Origin: a virus
IMG/VR virus record: IMGVR_UViG_3300008116_000097
Location: 1-48,782 of that record
Reading direction: 5' to 3' (one strand)
DNA length: 48,782 nucleotides
Notes under the pieces: model-generated
The model's database searches: none
What the model was told of the DNA's origin: nothing
What the model saw: only the letters and a program-made list of their open reading frames with translations
Shown: positions 1 to 7,982 of the stretch, piece after piece
Numbering within the stretch: position 1 is the first letter of the stretch
How the letters are laid out: each line of letters starts with the position of its first letter
Translations under genes and position numbers: made by a program

Positions 1-882
1 TATGCTAAGGGGAACACGATTTCTAGGGTTTGTTATTTGGAGAGACTGATAAGATCGTACAACATTTTAAGGATTATGGAGAACACCAGAATCATTTGGA
101 ATGTTATGAATGCTTCTTACCGTCTGAAATTTATTATTCCGGTTGGAAACCAGTCACCGCAGAAAGCTTTGAATACTCTTGGGCAACTTATGTCCGTATA
201 CAAGGAGGAGATTGATATTGACGACAATTCTGGTGAATTAACAATAAACGGTAGACCCAAGATACAATTTTACAAAAATTACCTCTTCCCGGATAAAAAT
301 GGACAATCCCCGCAGATTGATTCTTTAAATCCATCTGGTCCTGATTTTAATATTATGGAAAGCGTGACCTATTTCTACAATAGGTTGAAAATGGATTCGA
401 AAGTTCCCTATGCAAGATTTGCTTTTAGAGGTGCACCAGCTTCCAACTATTCTATCGGTGTAGATCAGCTTGAAAGAGATGAGATTAGATTTGAGAAGTT
501 CCTCTCCAGAATGAGATCAACTTTCCAGGAGATAATCATCAAACCGTTATACCTGCAAATGATTTTGCAGTACCCAGAACTCAGGAAAGATAGGGATTTC
601 AAAACAAACCTTGGACTCGTTTTCACTCGTGAAAATCAATTTCAGGAATTCGTTAAACTTGCTAACCTAACCAAAAGAGTGGCTTTCATCAATTCCATGT
701 CTGAACTGCAAGTAAGCTCAGGTGAGGAACAAACCCCGTATTTCAGCAAGGATTTCCTCGTCAGAAGATTCTTAGGCCTTTCTCCCGACGAGTACAGCAT
801 GAACAATAAGTACAAGGAAGCCGAGAAAATCATGGCCGAGAAAAAGGAAAAAACTGAAACTCCTGAAGAGCCAACAGCTTAA
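1..882 (+). CDS. 20: Portal vertex protein, gp20-like, C-terminal part (cut by window edge)
   Basis: The reading frame is open from base 1, so the true start lies outside the window; 293 residues are visible. T4 gp20 forms the dodecameric ring at the head vertex through which DNA enters and leaves. The visible part has the family's portal-body features: a stretch beginning NTRIIWNVMNASYRLKFIIP followed by VGNQSP (the region T4 uses for its 'FYIDVGNLP' strand), then the loop FYKNYLFPDKNG, the LNPSGPDFNIMESVTYF segment and KVPYARF, which matches the 'LNVPVSRL' region. The C-terminal tail is charged (AEKKEKTETPEEP). In T4 the protease, scaffold and capsid genes follow directly; here about 7 kb of replication and repair genes intervene. 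Identification is from remembered motif order, not an alignment. Confidence 0.85.
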   Translation, partial: YAKGNTISRVCYLERLIRSYNILRIMENTRIIWNVMNASYRLKFIIPVGNQSPQKALNTLGQLMSVYKEEIDIDDNSGELTINGRPKIQFYKNYLFPDKNGQSPQIDSLNPSGPDFNIMESVTYFYNRLKMDSKVPYARFAFRGAPASNYSIGVDQLERDEIRFEKFLSRMRSTFQEIIIKPLYLQMILQYPELRKDRDFKTNLGLVFTRENQFQEFVKLANLTKRVAFINSMSELQVSSGEEQTPYFSKDFLVRRFLGLSPDEYSMNNKYKEAEKIMAEKKEKTETPEEPTA

Positions 883-1054
883 TTCTAACCTTTCTTTTTC
901 TCTAACGTTTTTTCAAAACGCATTTTAACCGTATTTTTATACCTAGATCAATAGTTTGTAACTGGGTATAGGCATTCTACCACATTTATTTTTATGTCTT
1001 TTTTACCCAGCCCAGGGATGAAATTATATGCGTCGAAATCGATAAAATAAAAAT
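883..1054. other. 172-base intergenic region with inverted repeats
   Basis: No gene is visible between the portal stop codon and the clamp-loader start. The region contains a short hairpin (CGTTTT at 906-911 with AAAACG at 915-920) and a perfect 7-base inverted repeat, CTGGGTA at 962-968 with TACCCAG at 1004-1010. The run just before the next start codon (about 1040-1054) is A-rich. It probably separates the late virion gene from the replication block and may hold a terminator and an early or middle promoter, but no recognised consensus was found. The GATATATA box seen before other units is absent. Confidence 0.4.
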
Positions 1055-2002
1055 ATGGTACAGGAGTTATTAACGGAAAAGCTAAGACCGAAGGAATTAA
1101 AATTCTTAATTCTTCCAGAAAGGATCAGAAGACAGTTTAATGATGGGCTTCAGCAAAATGTTTTACTTTCAGGTTCTCCTGGATGCGGTAAAACGTCAAC
1201 AGCAAAAATACTTGCCAAAGATCATCCAACGCTATTCATCAACGTTTCTGATGAATCATCGGTAGATGTAGTAAGGGAAAAGATTAACAACTTCTGTATG
1301 ATGTCGTCCGTCATGGGCGGTAAAGCTGCAACCAAAATAGTTATCCTGGATGAGTTTGATGGAGCATCGGATCAATTCTATAAAGCACTGAGAGGAACTG
1401 TTGAAAAGTTTGCCGTAAATACGCGTTTTATAGCAACATGCAACTGGATCAATAAAGTACCAGAGGCAATACAATCAAGATTTGAAGTAATTGATTTTGA
1501 CCCAATCACTCCAGAGGAAGAGCAATACGTCAGAAACGAATGGAAGAAAAGGGTTTCACTCATTCTGGCTAAGCTTAAAATCACCATAGAAGATGAAGCG
1601 CTGGAAGAATTTACTAAGATGTACTTTCCGGATTTCCGTTCAGCACTGAATAAGATCCAGAGCCTGAACATCGGTGGTATCTCGGAAATAAATTCCAAGA
1701 ACATCAAGAATTTCGGATGGTCATTCGAAGAACTATATCAGCTTATTGTCGAGAGCAGGGACCCTATCAAAAATTACCAATTCGTAGTTTCCAATTTTTC
1801 CGGAAAGGTTGATGATGTCATGTCCGCACTTGGATCTGAGTTTATAGACTGGATCATTAGTAAGCATCCAGACAAATCCAAATTTATCCCCTCGATTTTA
1901 GTGGAAACTGCTAATCACCAATCGCAGAGAAATCTGGTAATCGACCCGGTGGTTTCCTTACTCTCGCTCATCTTCACAATTCAAAAAACTTTACTAGGAT
2001 AG
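1055..2002 (+). CDS. 44: Sliding clamp loader large subunit, gp44-like AAA+ ATPase
   Basis: Predicted ATPase that opens the DNA polymerase sliding clamp and loads it at primer-template junctions, working with the gp62 small subunit. Of 315 residues (T4 gp44 has 319), the Walker A motif GSPGCGKT is at 40-47, Walker B VILDEFDGA at 97-105, the sensor-1 strand FIATCN at 125-130, and an SRF arginine-finger motif at 141-143. The C-terminal third is helical, as expected for the clamp-loader collar. It opens the replication block and is followed after one base by the next gene. A candidate partner subunit lies about 2 kb downstream rather than immediately next to it as in T4. Confidence 0.92.
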   Translation: MVQELLTEKLRPKELKFLILPERIRRQFNDGLQQNVLLSGSPGCGKTSTAKILAKDHPTLFINVSDESSVDVVREKINNFCMMSSVMGGKAATKIVILDEFDGASDQFYKALRGTVEKFAVNTRFIATCNWINKVPEAIQSRFEVIDFDPITPEEEQYVRNEWKKRVSLILAKLKITIEDEALEEFTKMYFPDFRSALNKIQSLNIGGISEINSKNIKNFGWSFEELYQLIVESRDPIKNYQFVVSNFSGKVDDVMSALGSEFIDWIISKHPDKSKFIPSILVETANHQSQRNLVIDPVVSLLSLIFTIQKTLLG

Positions 2003-2003
2003 A

Positions 2004-2345
2004 ATGCAATTATTAGAACCAAAAATTAGAAAAAACGGATTTGATTACCGGCTTATCAAGAAAGGAGAGAAAGCTTACATTTATGAGCAGTGGGACGATG
2101 AGTTTGAATTCACCGTGGCTTATGAGGTTTTCAAAATTAAGATAGAGAAGGAAAAATTGGTTTTCGGAGACCTTATGCCTGAAAGGGAGGTTTTTCCTGG
2201 AAATGAGGATTTTGGAAAATGGGCTTGGACTTACAGAACACTGGAAAAAGCGGAACAAAGATATGAGCATATTGAACGAGGATTACTTTCGGATGAAGAA
2301 CAAGAATCCGAAGATATCGACGAAGATACAGAGTTACTTACCTAA
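2004..2345 (+). CDS. Hypothetical phage protein, 113 aa
   Basis: Small acidic protein whose start follows the clamp-loader stop codon by one base. Its body contains KNGFDYRLI, VAYEVFKIKI and FGKWAWTY, a pattern I associate with a widespread but uncharacterised phage family. The C-terminus is strongly acidic (EEQESEDIDEDTE). No catalytic motif, signal peptide or membrane segment is visible. Its 3' end overlaps the guanylate-kinase gene by about 50 bases in another frame. Position right after gp44 would fit a clamp-loader accessory role, but the sequence gives no support for that; function is unknown. Confidence 0.7.
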   Translation: MQLLEPKIRKNGFDYRLIKKGEKAYIYEQWDDEFEFTVAYEVFKIKIEKEKLVFGDLMPEREVFPGNEDFGKWAWTYRTLEKAEQRYEHIERGLLSDEEQESEDIDEDTELLT

Positions 2346-2865
2346 AAAAAGACTGATAATAGTTGGAAAGGGAGGATCTGGAAAGGATCACCTAAAAAAC
2401 TTATTAGTAGATTACGGAATAAGATATTCTGTCAGCCATACAACAAGACCGGCCAGAAATGGAGAATCAGATGGCACTGATTATCATTTCGTGACTGATG
2501 AGAAGTTCTACGAAATGGCCAACGCCGGTGATTTCTTGGAACACGTTAGTTTCAATGGATGGCATTACGGAACGTCTAAAAAAGAATTTGAAATCAGCCA
2601 ACTTCTTATCATGACGCCTTCTGGATTGCCTAAATTGGGCGATGACCTAAGATCAGAATCATTTGTCCTTTATATCGACATAGAAGAGGATGTCAGGAGG
2701 AAAAGACTTTCTACAAGAAGAGATGCTGACGACGTTGAACGCAGATTGGCAGCAGATAAGAATGATTTTGAGAATTTCTCTGACTACGAGGCACGCCTAA
2801 CCAACCCCGATTTCACCATCGACACACTGATGGAAAATATAATAATGAAAGAAGATGAAGATTAA
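2293..2865 (+). CDS. gmk: Guanylate kinase-like nucleotide kinase
   Basis: Predicted to phosphorylate GMP or dGMP with ATP, feeding dGTP synthesis for phage replication. The P-loop GKGGSGKD lies near residue 25, followed by the guanylate-kinase signature SVSHTTRPARNGESDGTDYH, which carries the GMP-binding Arg and Glu positions, and YIDIEEDV further on. I chose the ATG at 2293, which gives about 190 residues, the usual length for the family, and lies about ten bases after an ACGAGG stretch. An in-frame ATG at 2263 and one at 2203 are less likely. The gene overlaps its upstream neighbour by about 50 bases and the RNase H gene downstream by 11, suggesting translational coupling. Confidence 0.8.
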   Translation: MKNKNPKISTKIQSYLPKKRLIIVGKGGSGKDHLKNLLVDYGIRYSVSHTTRPARNGESDGTDYHFVTDEKFYEMANAGDFLEHVSFNGWHYGTSKKEFEISQLLIMTPSGLPKLGDDLRSESFVLYIDIEEDVRRKRLSTRRDADDVERRLAADKNDFENFSDYEARLTNPDFTIDTLMENIIMKEDED

Positions 2866-3988
2866 TGTTATTTTTGACGCGAACTACCTTTTCAGAAAAA
2901 CCTTAGGTATATTCGCTGGATATGGAGCCGTTGATCCTAATGAAGTTTTTGCTAAAACTGAGGATAAAGCAGCTTTCATTAGAAAGGTTACGATGGATAT
3001 GTGTGCGACATTAAGATCGCTGCCACCAGCAAATAGAATTATCATGTGTCTTGATAGTTCTTCATGGAGAAAGAAAATCGAAATAGAGGGTGGAGGATAT
3101 AAATCTGACCGAAAGAAAGACGAGAACATTGACTGGTCTATATTTTATTCATTGATCCACGAATATTGTTTAAGATTAGAGGATCTCGGTTATGTCTACA
3201 CCAAGGTAACAGGTGCAGAAGCTGATGATCTGATTTATTTCTGGACAAGGTACCTTATGAAGGCAGGAGAAAATTCTATCGTAATTACCGGGGACAGGGA
3301 TTTGCACCAGCTTATAAAGATCAACGAGAATGATAACTGGGTATGTGTGCTAAATAACAATTCAAAGAATTTGGCTTTCTATACCCCGCACGATTGGAAG
3401 AAGAATATCGGTAATGATGAGGTCTCTATCTTTAATATGTCAGGAAGCATAGATCCAATTAAAGGTAAGCTAAGAGAATTTGCAAATTCTTTTGAGACTA
3501 ACGAGATAGATTCGACCGACATTCTCTTGGAAAAGGTTTTATCCGGAGACAAGGGTGATTCAGTCCCTCCTGTATGGAGTATTTTGAAAAACGGAAAAAA
3601 TCACGGTATCACACCCAAGAAAGTGGAGGCTTTTTCACAGGAGCTTAAAAATTCAAAATGGTCAGCAATGCCTGTTAATCAACTTTTATGCGATCCCGAA
3701 TCGATAGATTTTATTGCAGGGTATTGCCTCAGATCCTTGGGCGATGTTGATTCAGGTGAAAACAGGATTAAGGTGTCTGAAAATCTAGAGAGAAATAAGA
3801 AACTTGTTTGGTTGGAGAAGGATATGATACCCAAAGAAATTTCTCTTGAAATACTTTCCAGGATTTCAGATGATTCAGACAAAGCAGGTAAAACCCAAGT
3901 TCCAATCGATAGGGATACGATATTGAACGGTACTGAATGGGTAACTGAAGGATATGTCCCGAAAAAATTTGACCCATTCAATCTATAA
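2855..3988 (+). CDS. rnh: RNase H / FEN-family 5'-3' exonuclease (T4 Rnh-like)
   Basis: Predicted flap/RNA-primer exonuclease that removes RNA primers during lagging-strand synthesis. FEN/T4 RNase H metal-binding signatures are visible in order: FDANYLFRKT near the N-terminus, IIMCLDSSSWRKK, GGYKSDRK, GAEADDLIYFW, ITGDRDLHQLI and SGDKGDSVPPV (helix-hairpin-helix region). The acidic residues in these motifs are the expected ligands for the two catalytic metals. At 377 residues it is longer than T4 RNase H (305), with an extended C-terminal half. It overlaps the guanylate-kinase gene by 11 bases and belongs to the same replication operon. Confidence 0.9.
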   Translation: MKINVIFDANYLFRKTLGIFAGYGAVDPNEVFAKTEDKAAFIRKVTMDMCATLRSLPPANRIIMCLDSSSWRKKIEIEGGGYKSDRKKDENIDWSIFYSLIHEYCLRLEDLGYVYTKVTGAEADDLIYFWTRYLMKAGENSIVITGDRDLHQLIKINENDNWVCVLNNNSKNLAFYTPHDWKKNIGNDEVSIFNMSGSIDPIKGKLREFANSFETNEIDSTDILLEKVLSGDKGDSVPPVWSILKNGKNHGITPKKVEAFSQELKNSKWSAMPVNQLLCDPESIDFIAGYCLRSLGDVDSGENRIKVSENLERNKKLVWLEKDMIPKEISLEILSRISDDSDKAGKTQVPIDRDTILNGTEWVTEGYVPKKFDPFNL

Positions 3989-4006
3989 GAAAAGATTATT
4001 TACCAG

Positions 4007-4426
4007 ATGGAATTATTCGATATCGTAAAACGTATCTTCGATAAGAAGGGGTGGGAAAAAGTCAGTACCAACGACAAATCACGGAACTACTTCATGATCA
4101 ATAGAATTATGTCTATTCAGTTTCCGGTGCAGGCAAATCAGTTCAATAAGAACAAGATAAATCCTGCTCCGGTAGTTGACTGGTGGCACGATACCATGTC
4201 TGTCCACTTCAAAGGAGTTCCGCAGTGGATCTATACCAAGACAAAAAAACAATCTGTCAAAGACAAGAAAGAGGATTCGTTCGATGAAGCGGAGATGTTC
4301 GTTAGGGATAAACTCATGATCTCAAAAAGAGAGATTCTTGAACTAAAAAAATTCTTCCCAGATAAATACAAAGAATGGATCTCGGGGGTCAATAACCAAA
4401 TGAAAGGAAATTCTAATGCAAAATGA
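4007..4426 (+). CDS. 62: Probable clamp loader small subunit (gp62 / clamp loader A-like)
   Basis: 139 residues. The N-terminal half contains NYFMINRIMSIQFPVQANQF, resembling the 'F-[VM]-[VI]-NR-x-[LM]-S-x-x-P' segment of the short gp62 proteins of T4-like cyanophages. The C-terminal half has WIYTKTKK and then ISKREILELKKFFPDKYKEW, matching their terminal helix pair. gp62 has no ATPase site and bridges the gp44 subunits. The location within the gp44/rnh operon supports the call, although gp44 itself is 2 kb upstream. This rests on recalled motifs; an uncharacterised phage protein is the alternative. It overlaps the next gene by 11 bases. Confidence 0.55.
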   Translation: MELFDIVKRIFDKKGWEKVSTNDKSRNYFMINRIMSIQFPVQANQFNKNKINPAPVVDWWHDTMSVHFKGVPQWIYTKTKKQSVKDKKEDSFDEAEMFVRDKLMISKREILELKKFFPDKYKEWISGVNNQMKGNSNAK

Positions 4427-4973
4427 TTATAGCCATTTAACAAATGCGGTCATGAGAAATCTTGACTGGGATATGATTTTGGGCGTTTATAAAATGTTCA
4501 ATAAAGGGGTAGGGTGTGAATCGATGATCATACCTGGCGTCAAAAGAAAACCGAATGCAGATGATCTAACTGTCAAAGACATCAAGCATGAACTTAAGTC
4601 ATTAATCAAACTTGTTATGACGAAGGGTAGCGGTGAGATTAATTACGGGCTATGGATAATTAATTGGTATAATAGCGACGAGGAAGGTATGATAGAATTT
4701 CTCGATGAAGAAAATGAAGAATTTGACGAGCAAGACGAGGAAATTGAATTTGAACCATGGTTTCCCACTAAGCTGCAGGTGATTTTAGCACCTCAGATAA
4801 TCTCAGTAATTGAAAATATGCAGGCGATTGAGGAGACAACACATATACCTTCTACAACTTCACTAGACAACATGCTAGAAGAAGCAATCAAAAAGGAGGA
4901 TTATGAATTGGCCAACAAATTGAAAGCTGTGATATCACACAAAACAAAAAACAAAAATAAAGAAGATAAATAG
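4416..4973 (+). CDS. Hypothetical acidic protein with C-terminal UVR-like motif
   Basis: 185 residues, not recognised as a whole. The middle (about 85-110) is very acidic (EENEEFDEQDEEIEFE). Near the C-terminus (about 150-172), LEEAIKKEDYELANKLK closely fits the UVR motif of UvrB/UvrC and Clp-associated proteins, a helical hairpin used for protein-protein contact. The final residues are basic. It overlaps the gp62 candidate and sits between replication genes and repair genes, so a role as an adaptor on a DNA-repair or replication complex is possible; that is inference only. Confidence 0.65.
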   Translation: MQNDYSHLTNAVMRNLDWDMILGVYKMFNKGVGCESMIIPGVKRKPNADDLTVKDIKHELKSLIKLVMTKGSGEINYGLWIINWYNSDEEGMIEFLDEENEEFDEQDEEIEFEPWFPTKLQVILAPQIISVIENMQAIEETTHIPSTTSLDNMLEEAIKKEDYELANKLKAVISHKTKNKNKEDK

Positions 4974-4978
4974 TCTAG

Positions 4979-5461
4979 ATGAAACACATTAAGCATCTCG
5001 ACGAGTTTTTTGACCCAGGAGTATTTGGTGATTCACCAGGATACGGCGGTGCTAATGGTGTATTCAGGGTTTCCTACAAACCTTTTCATGATTTGTCAGT
5101 ATCTGTTGGTCCAGATCCCAATGTTCCTAGAATTATTCAGGGAGCACAATATCAAGTTGGTGATCTAGTCATAGGAATTCCTGTTGACAAAAAAGATAAA
5201 GTAGCGGGCATGATTGTTAAGTCCTATCTTGCACCGGATAGCAAAACCTATCGTTACGATGTTATGGTTCAATCTATTGGACACGAAGATCATAAAGTGG
5301 TTGAGTTGAATCCTGAAACCATCCAGTTCATTGACCAGGGTGATAAGGGTCACAAGGAGATTCTCAATAAATATAGCATTGCGAATTTACCTGGATCTAT
5401 CTACAACCTCCCGACAGTATTCAACGATCCCGAACTGGGAATCGAAAGGATATCTCCATAG
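4979..5461 (+). CDS. Hypothetical protein, 160 aa
   Basis: Begins five bases after the previous stop codon. The N-terminus MKHIKHLDEFFD resembles the head-targeting peptides found on other proteins of this phage (hydrophobic, then [FY]xx[FY]) but lacks the [L/I]NE ending, so packaging is uncertain. The central part (about 50-125) is rich in beta-strand patterns (YQVGDLVIGI, VAGMIVKSYL, YRYDVMVQS) and looks like a small barrel or SH3-like domain. No catalytic motif is visible. It is the last gene before the three DNA-repair-like genes. Function unknown. Confidence 0.6.
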   Translation: MKHIKHLDEFFDPGVFGDSPGYGGANGVFRVSYKPFHDLSVSVGPDPNVPRIIQGAQYQVGDLVIGIPVDKKDKVAGMIVKSYLAPDSKTYRYDVMVQSIGHEDHKVVELNPETIQFIDQGDKGHKEILNKYSIANLPGSIYNLPTVFNDPELGIERISP

Positions 5462-5494
5462 GAACTTTCTTCCAATCTTTCTCTTTAATAATTG

Positions 5495-6388
5495 ATGCAG
5501 CCAAAAATCAATTATTCGCAGCCAAGGATCGGGTGGTTAAACGCCGATACTGATGCTCAAGGATGGAAAATAGAGCATCCCGCTGATTTTCTAGAACTGA
5601 TAGAGATGCAAATACTCGAATCCGTTTCTAACGATGTAAAGATTGTATCTGTCAATATTTCCAATATACAGGAACTGGATTCTCTACTTGAGGATTTACT
5701 GGATTCCAAAGACGCTATGGTCAAGCATAGAATTCAGACAATCACCAATCTGATTTCATACCATCAGATACGTTTAGTTTTTTCTCTGACCAAGACTTAT
5801 TTGCTAGTACACAATTTAGAAGCCAAGAGGGAAGCATGTGTGGATATTATAAATTCACTTGGTTTATTGATGGATATTTTTTCTCCACAGCAGGGGGACA
5901 TTTTGATTCGCGTTGGTAGCGCATACGGTAACAGAAGGAATTCCATCAATTTATTCAATAACGAGATCAAAAAAATATCGGAGTCTGCTTTTCAACGTTT
6001 AGCTATAATTAACGATGAGGAGCCCAGCTTATTTTCCGTTACCGATATCCTTGCAGGGATTTTCTTCAGTAACAAAATACCGATAGCATTCAGGACGTTA
6101 TCCCACCTATCACATAACGGTGGATTGTCTTCGAGAGAAGCTTTCATGTTGAGCTATTCGACCTGGAAAGAAGGTAGAAAGCCACTTTTTGTTCATGCCG
6201 AGCCTCAAGAGATTTCTACCAAATATAAGTCCCCAATTCAGATCAAGAGTATCTTAGAGCATAGAATACCTTCTTTCAACGTAGAGTTTGATTGCTTAAT
6301 TCAAACACAGGAAGGAGCGAAGGCATGCAACGTCTATAGGGCCAACTGGAAATCACTTCCGCCCATTGTCATTCCTAAAGAGGATTAG
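5495..6388 (+). CDS. UvdE-like TIM-barrel protein with degenerate metal site
   Basis: 297 residues, the usual UvdE length. Strand and helix order follow UV-damage endonuclease: RIGWLN at the N-terminus (family: RLGY), DILIRVGSAYGNRR (family: LHLGGAYG), LAIINDEEPSLFSVTDIL (family: LENDD/ER...), IAFRTLSHLSHNGG (family: VDTLHH) and STWKEGRKPLFVHAE. UvdE nicks DNA 5' of UV lesions using three metals. Here the expected ligands look replaced: His to Arg at 139, Glu to Ile at about 172, Asp to Arg at 200, and the last Glu to Gln near 271. It is therefore probably inactive as an endonuclease or has a new role. An ATG at 5495 was chosen over the adjoining TTG at 5492. Confidence 0.65.
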   Translation: MQPKINYSQPRIGWLNADTDAQGWKIEHPADFLELIEMQILESVSNDVKIVSVNISNIQELDSLLEDLLDSKDAMVKHRIQTITNLISYHQIRLVFSLTKTYLLVHNLEAKREACVDIINSLGLLMDIFSPQQGDILIRVGSAYGNRRNSINLFNNEIKKISESAFQRLAIINDEEPSLFSVTDILAGIFFSNKIPIAFRTLSHLSHNGGLSSREAFMLSYSTWKEGRKPLFVHAEPQEISTKYKSPIQIKSILEHRIPSFNVEFDCLIQTQEGAKACNVYRANWKSLPPIVIPKED

Positions 6389-6428
6389 AACTTTTTTATT
6401 AACGGGTTAATTGATGTAATTTTGGGAA

Positions 6429-7238
6429 ATGCCAGAATTAGCGGAAGTACGATTAACCGGAGATTTCATCAACCAATCAGTTACCGAGGAGATGAGCTTC
6501 ATCGGGACCTGGAAAAACCCTGTCCACAAGTTAGCCGATTTAGATCTAACCAATGTTCTCTTACCAGACGAGGAATTTAAAATCAGAGCTGAATCGAGAG
6601 GCAAAGAGTTAAAGCTCTCTATCACTCCTCAAGAATCCCACCCCTTTTCTGTGATGTTCACCCTAGGAATGGGCGGGCACTTTTCTTTCGGTGAGGTACA
6701 AGAACGTCCTAAGCACACACATTTTTCATTTCTGACAGCAGATGGTGAAAGGGAACTCCAATTCGTAGATATCCGCCGGTTTGGAAGATGGAAGATCGGG
6801 GATTGGAATCCAGATAGAAGCCCTGATCTTACAATAGAATTTGAAGCTTGGAGCAGAAACATAATGGAAAACATTCATCATAAGGATTTGGCTAAACCAT
6901 TCTACGAATTTTTAATGAACCAAAAGTGGATAAATGGGTATGGCAATTACCTGCGTGCTGAGCTTTGCGAAAGACTGGACATCAACCCATTCTGGGCAGC
7001 GAAGGATGTGGTCAGATACGATTTTGAAAGATTCTGTGAAATAGCAGCTCGCCTACCCATTGAAGCATACTTCTTAGGCGGAGGCCAAATATATTCTTGG
7101 AACAACCCTTTAGGAGTTACCAGGGATTCCGTTGTACAGGAATGGAATCAGTGGATGAAAGCATACAAGAATCCTGGATTTGAAAACTTAATTGATAACG
7201 GTGGTAGAAGATTCTGGTACCATCCCAAATGGAAATAA
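6429..7238 (+). CDS. Fpg/Nei-family DNA glycosylase, zincless type
   Basis: Predicted bifunctional glycosylase/AP lyase that removes oxidised bases. The N-terminus MPELAEV gives Pro as first residue after Met removal and Glu next, the catalytic pair (family: PELPEV). A catalytic-type Lys is in SRGKELKL (about 59), followed by LGMGGHF, FVDIRRFGRW and the helix-two-turn-helix INGYGNYLRAE. The C-terminal Cys4 zinc finger is missing; the end reads NGGRRFWYHPKWK with a conserved Arg, the pattern of zincless-finger family members. It lies between a UvdE-like gene and an exonuclease gene, with which it forms a repair cluster. Substrate (8-oxoG, formamidopyrimidine or a modified phage base) cannot be decided. 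Confidence 0.85.
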   Translation: MPELAEVRLTGDFINQSVTEEMSFIGTWKNPVHKLADLDLTNVLLPDEEFKIRAESRGKELKLSITPQESHPFSVMFTLGMGGHFSFGEVQERPKHTHFSFLTADGERELQFVDIRRFGRWKIGDWNPDRSPDLTIEFEAWSRNIMENIHHKDLAKPFYEFLMNQKWINGYGNYLRAELCERLDINPFWAAKDVVRYDFERFCEIAARLPIEAYFLGGGQIYSWNNPLGVTRDSVVQEWNQWMKAYKNPGFENLIDNGGRRFWYHPKWK

Positions 7239-7239
7239 T

Positions 7240-7938
7240 ATGATAAAGAAGAAAAACATAACAAAATATCTCCTTTTAGATATTGAAACTGCCTCTCAGT
7301 ATCCCACGCTTGAAGAATTGCGAGAAGCAGATCAGAAGTTAGCCGATCTTTGGGTTAAACGACACGTCTACTATTCTGGGAGCTATTTCGAGTTCAAAGA
7401 TTCAACCCCAGATCAAACATATAAAGCTAAAGCCCAATTAGAGCCTGAATTTGGAAAGATAGTTTGTGTGACATTTGGAAGTTTCAAGGATGAATCGGAA
7501 GATGCAAGGATCATGAGTTTCAGTGGTTCCGAATTGGATATACTAGAGAAGGTTAAAAAAATCCTACAGAATGCCATGGTCATGAATTTCCTTCTTTGTG
7601 GACACAACATAAAGAATTTCGACATACCATGGATAGGAAAGAGGATGCTTTACAACGGGATAAATCCTCCTGATATCATTAAAGTCGGTAATAAAAAACC
7701 ATGGGAACTTTCTTTTGTTGATACCGCCGAACTACTTTCTTTTGGAAGCTGGGTCCAGCAAAAATCCCTGAGTTTAGATCTTCTGTGTCATTCATTAGGG
7801 ATCAAGTCACCCAAGGGAGGGATGGACGGTTCTATGGTTAGCGAATCTTTCCATGACGGAAGAATCGAAGAGATCGTCTCATATTGCGAAAGAGACGTCG
7901 AAGCACTAGGCTCAATTTTACAACGTATAGCAGACTGA
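7240..7938 (+). CDS. 3'-5' exonuclease, DnaQ-like / PolB-exonuclease-related
   Basis: Predicted RNase H-fold DEDD exonuclease. Residues LLLDIETAS (Asp14, Glu16) form Exo I, CGHNIKNFDIPWIGKRM is Exo II, and YCERDVEALGSI is Exo III. The stretch KPWELSFVDTAELLSFGSWV is typical of the stand-alone family related to the PolB proofreading domain. The ATG at 7240 is chosen because it overlaps no domain and places Exo I near the N-terminus; 232 residues fits the family. It begins one base after the glycosylase stop. Likely acts in repair or recycling of host DNA. A palindrome with a promoter-like box follows its stop codon, so it is probably the last gene of the block. Confidence 0.82.
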   Translation: MIKKKNITKYLLLDIETASQYPTLEELREADQKLADLWVKRHVYYSGSYFEFKDSTPDQTYKAKAQLEPEFGKIVCVTFGSFKDESEDARIMSFSGSELDILEKVKKILQNAMVMNFLLCGHNIKNFDIPWIGKRMLYNGINPPDIIKVGNKKPWELSFVDTAELLSFGSWVQQKSLSLDLLCHSLGIKSPKGGMDGSMVSESFHDGRIEEIVSYCERDVEALGSILQRIAD

Positions 7939-7940
7939 TC

Positions 7941-7974
7941 TTTTTTTTCTACGATATATAAAGTAGAAAAAAAA
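7941..7974. repeat. Perfect 12-base inverted repeat with promoter box in its loop
   Basis: TTTTTTTTCTAC at 7941-7952 is exactly complementary to GTAGAAAAAAAA at 7963-7974. The 10-base centre is GATATATAAA, the same box found before other late units. Read on the + strand the hairpin ends in A, not T, so it is not a normal + strand terminator. Confidence 0.75.
7953..7962 (+). promoter_or_regulatory. Candidate late promoter box (GATATATAAA)
   Basis: The box starts 30 bases before the GTG start of the nucleotidyltransferase gene and matches the GATATATA[A/G] motif before six other units in the window. It resembles the T4 late promoter TATAAATA in composition and position. Here it sits exactly in the loop of a 12-base inverted repeat. 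Confidence 0.5.
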
Positions 7975-7982
7975 ACTGAGCT

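Noticed and set aside
2203-2292. Longer N-terminus for the guanylate kinase gene
   Set aside because: Would increase overlap with the upstream gene and add about 30 residues not typical of the family; the ATG at 2293 gives the usual length.
6417-6424. TAATTTTG as a Bacteroidetes -7 promoter element
   Set aside because: It matches TAnnTTTG but lies only five bases before the ATG and has no -33 element at suitable distance; likely chance.
7941-7974. Rho-independent terminator after the exonuclease gene
   Set aside because: On the + strand the 3' arm ends in A, not T, so it does not fit a + strand terminator; it better fits a palindrome around a promoter box.
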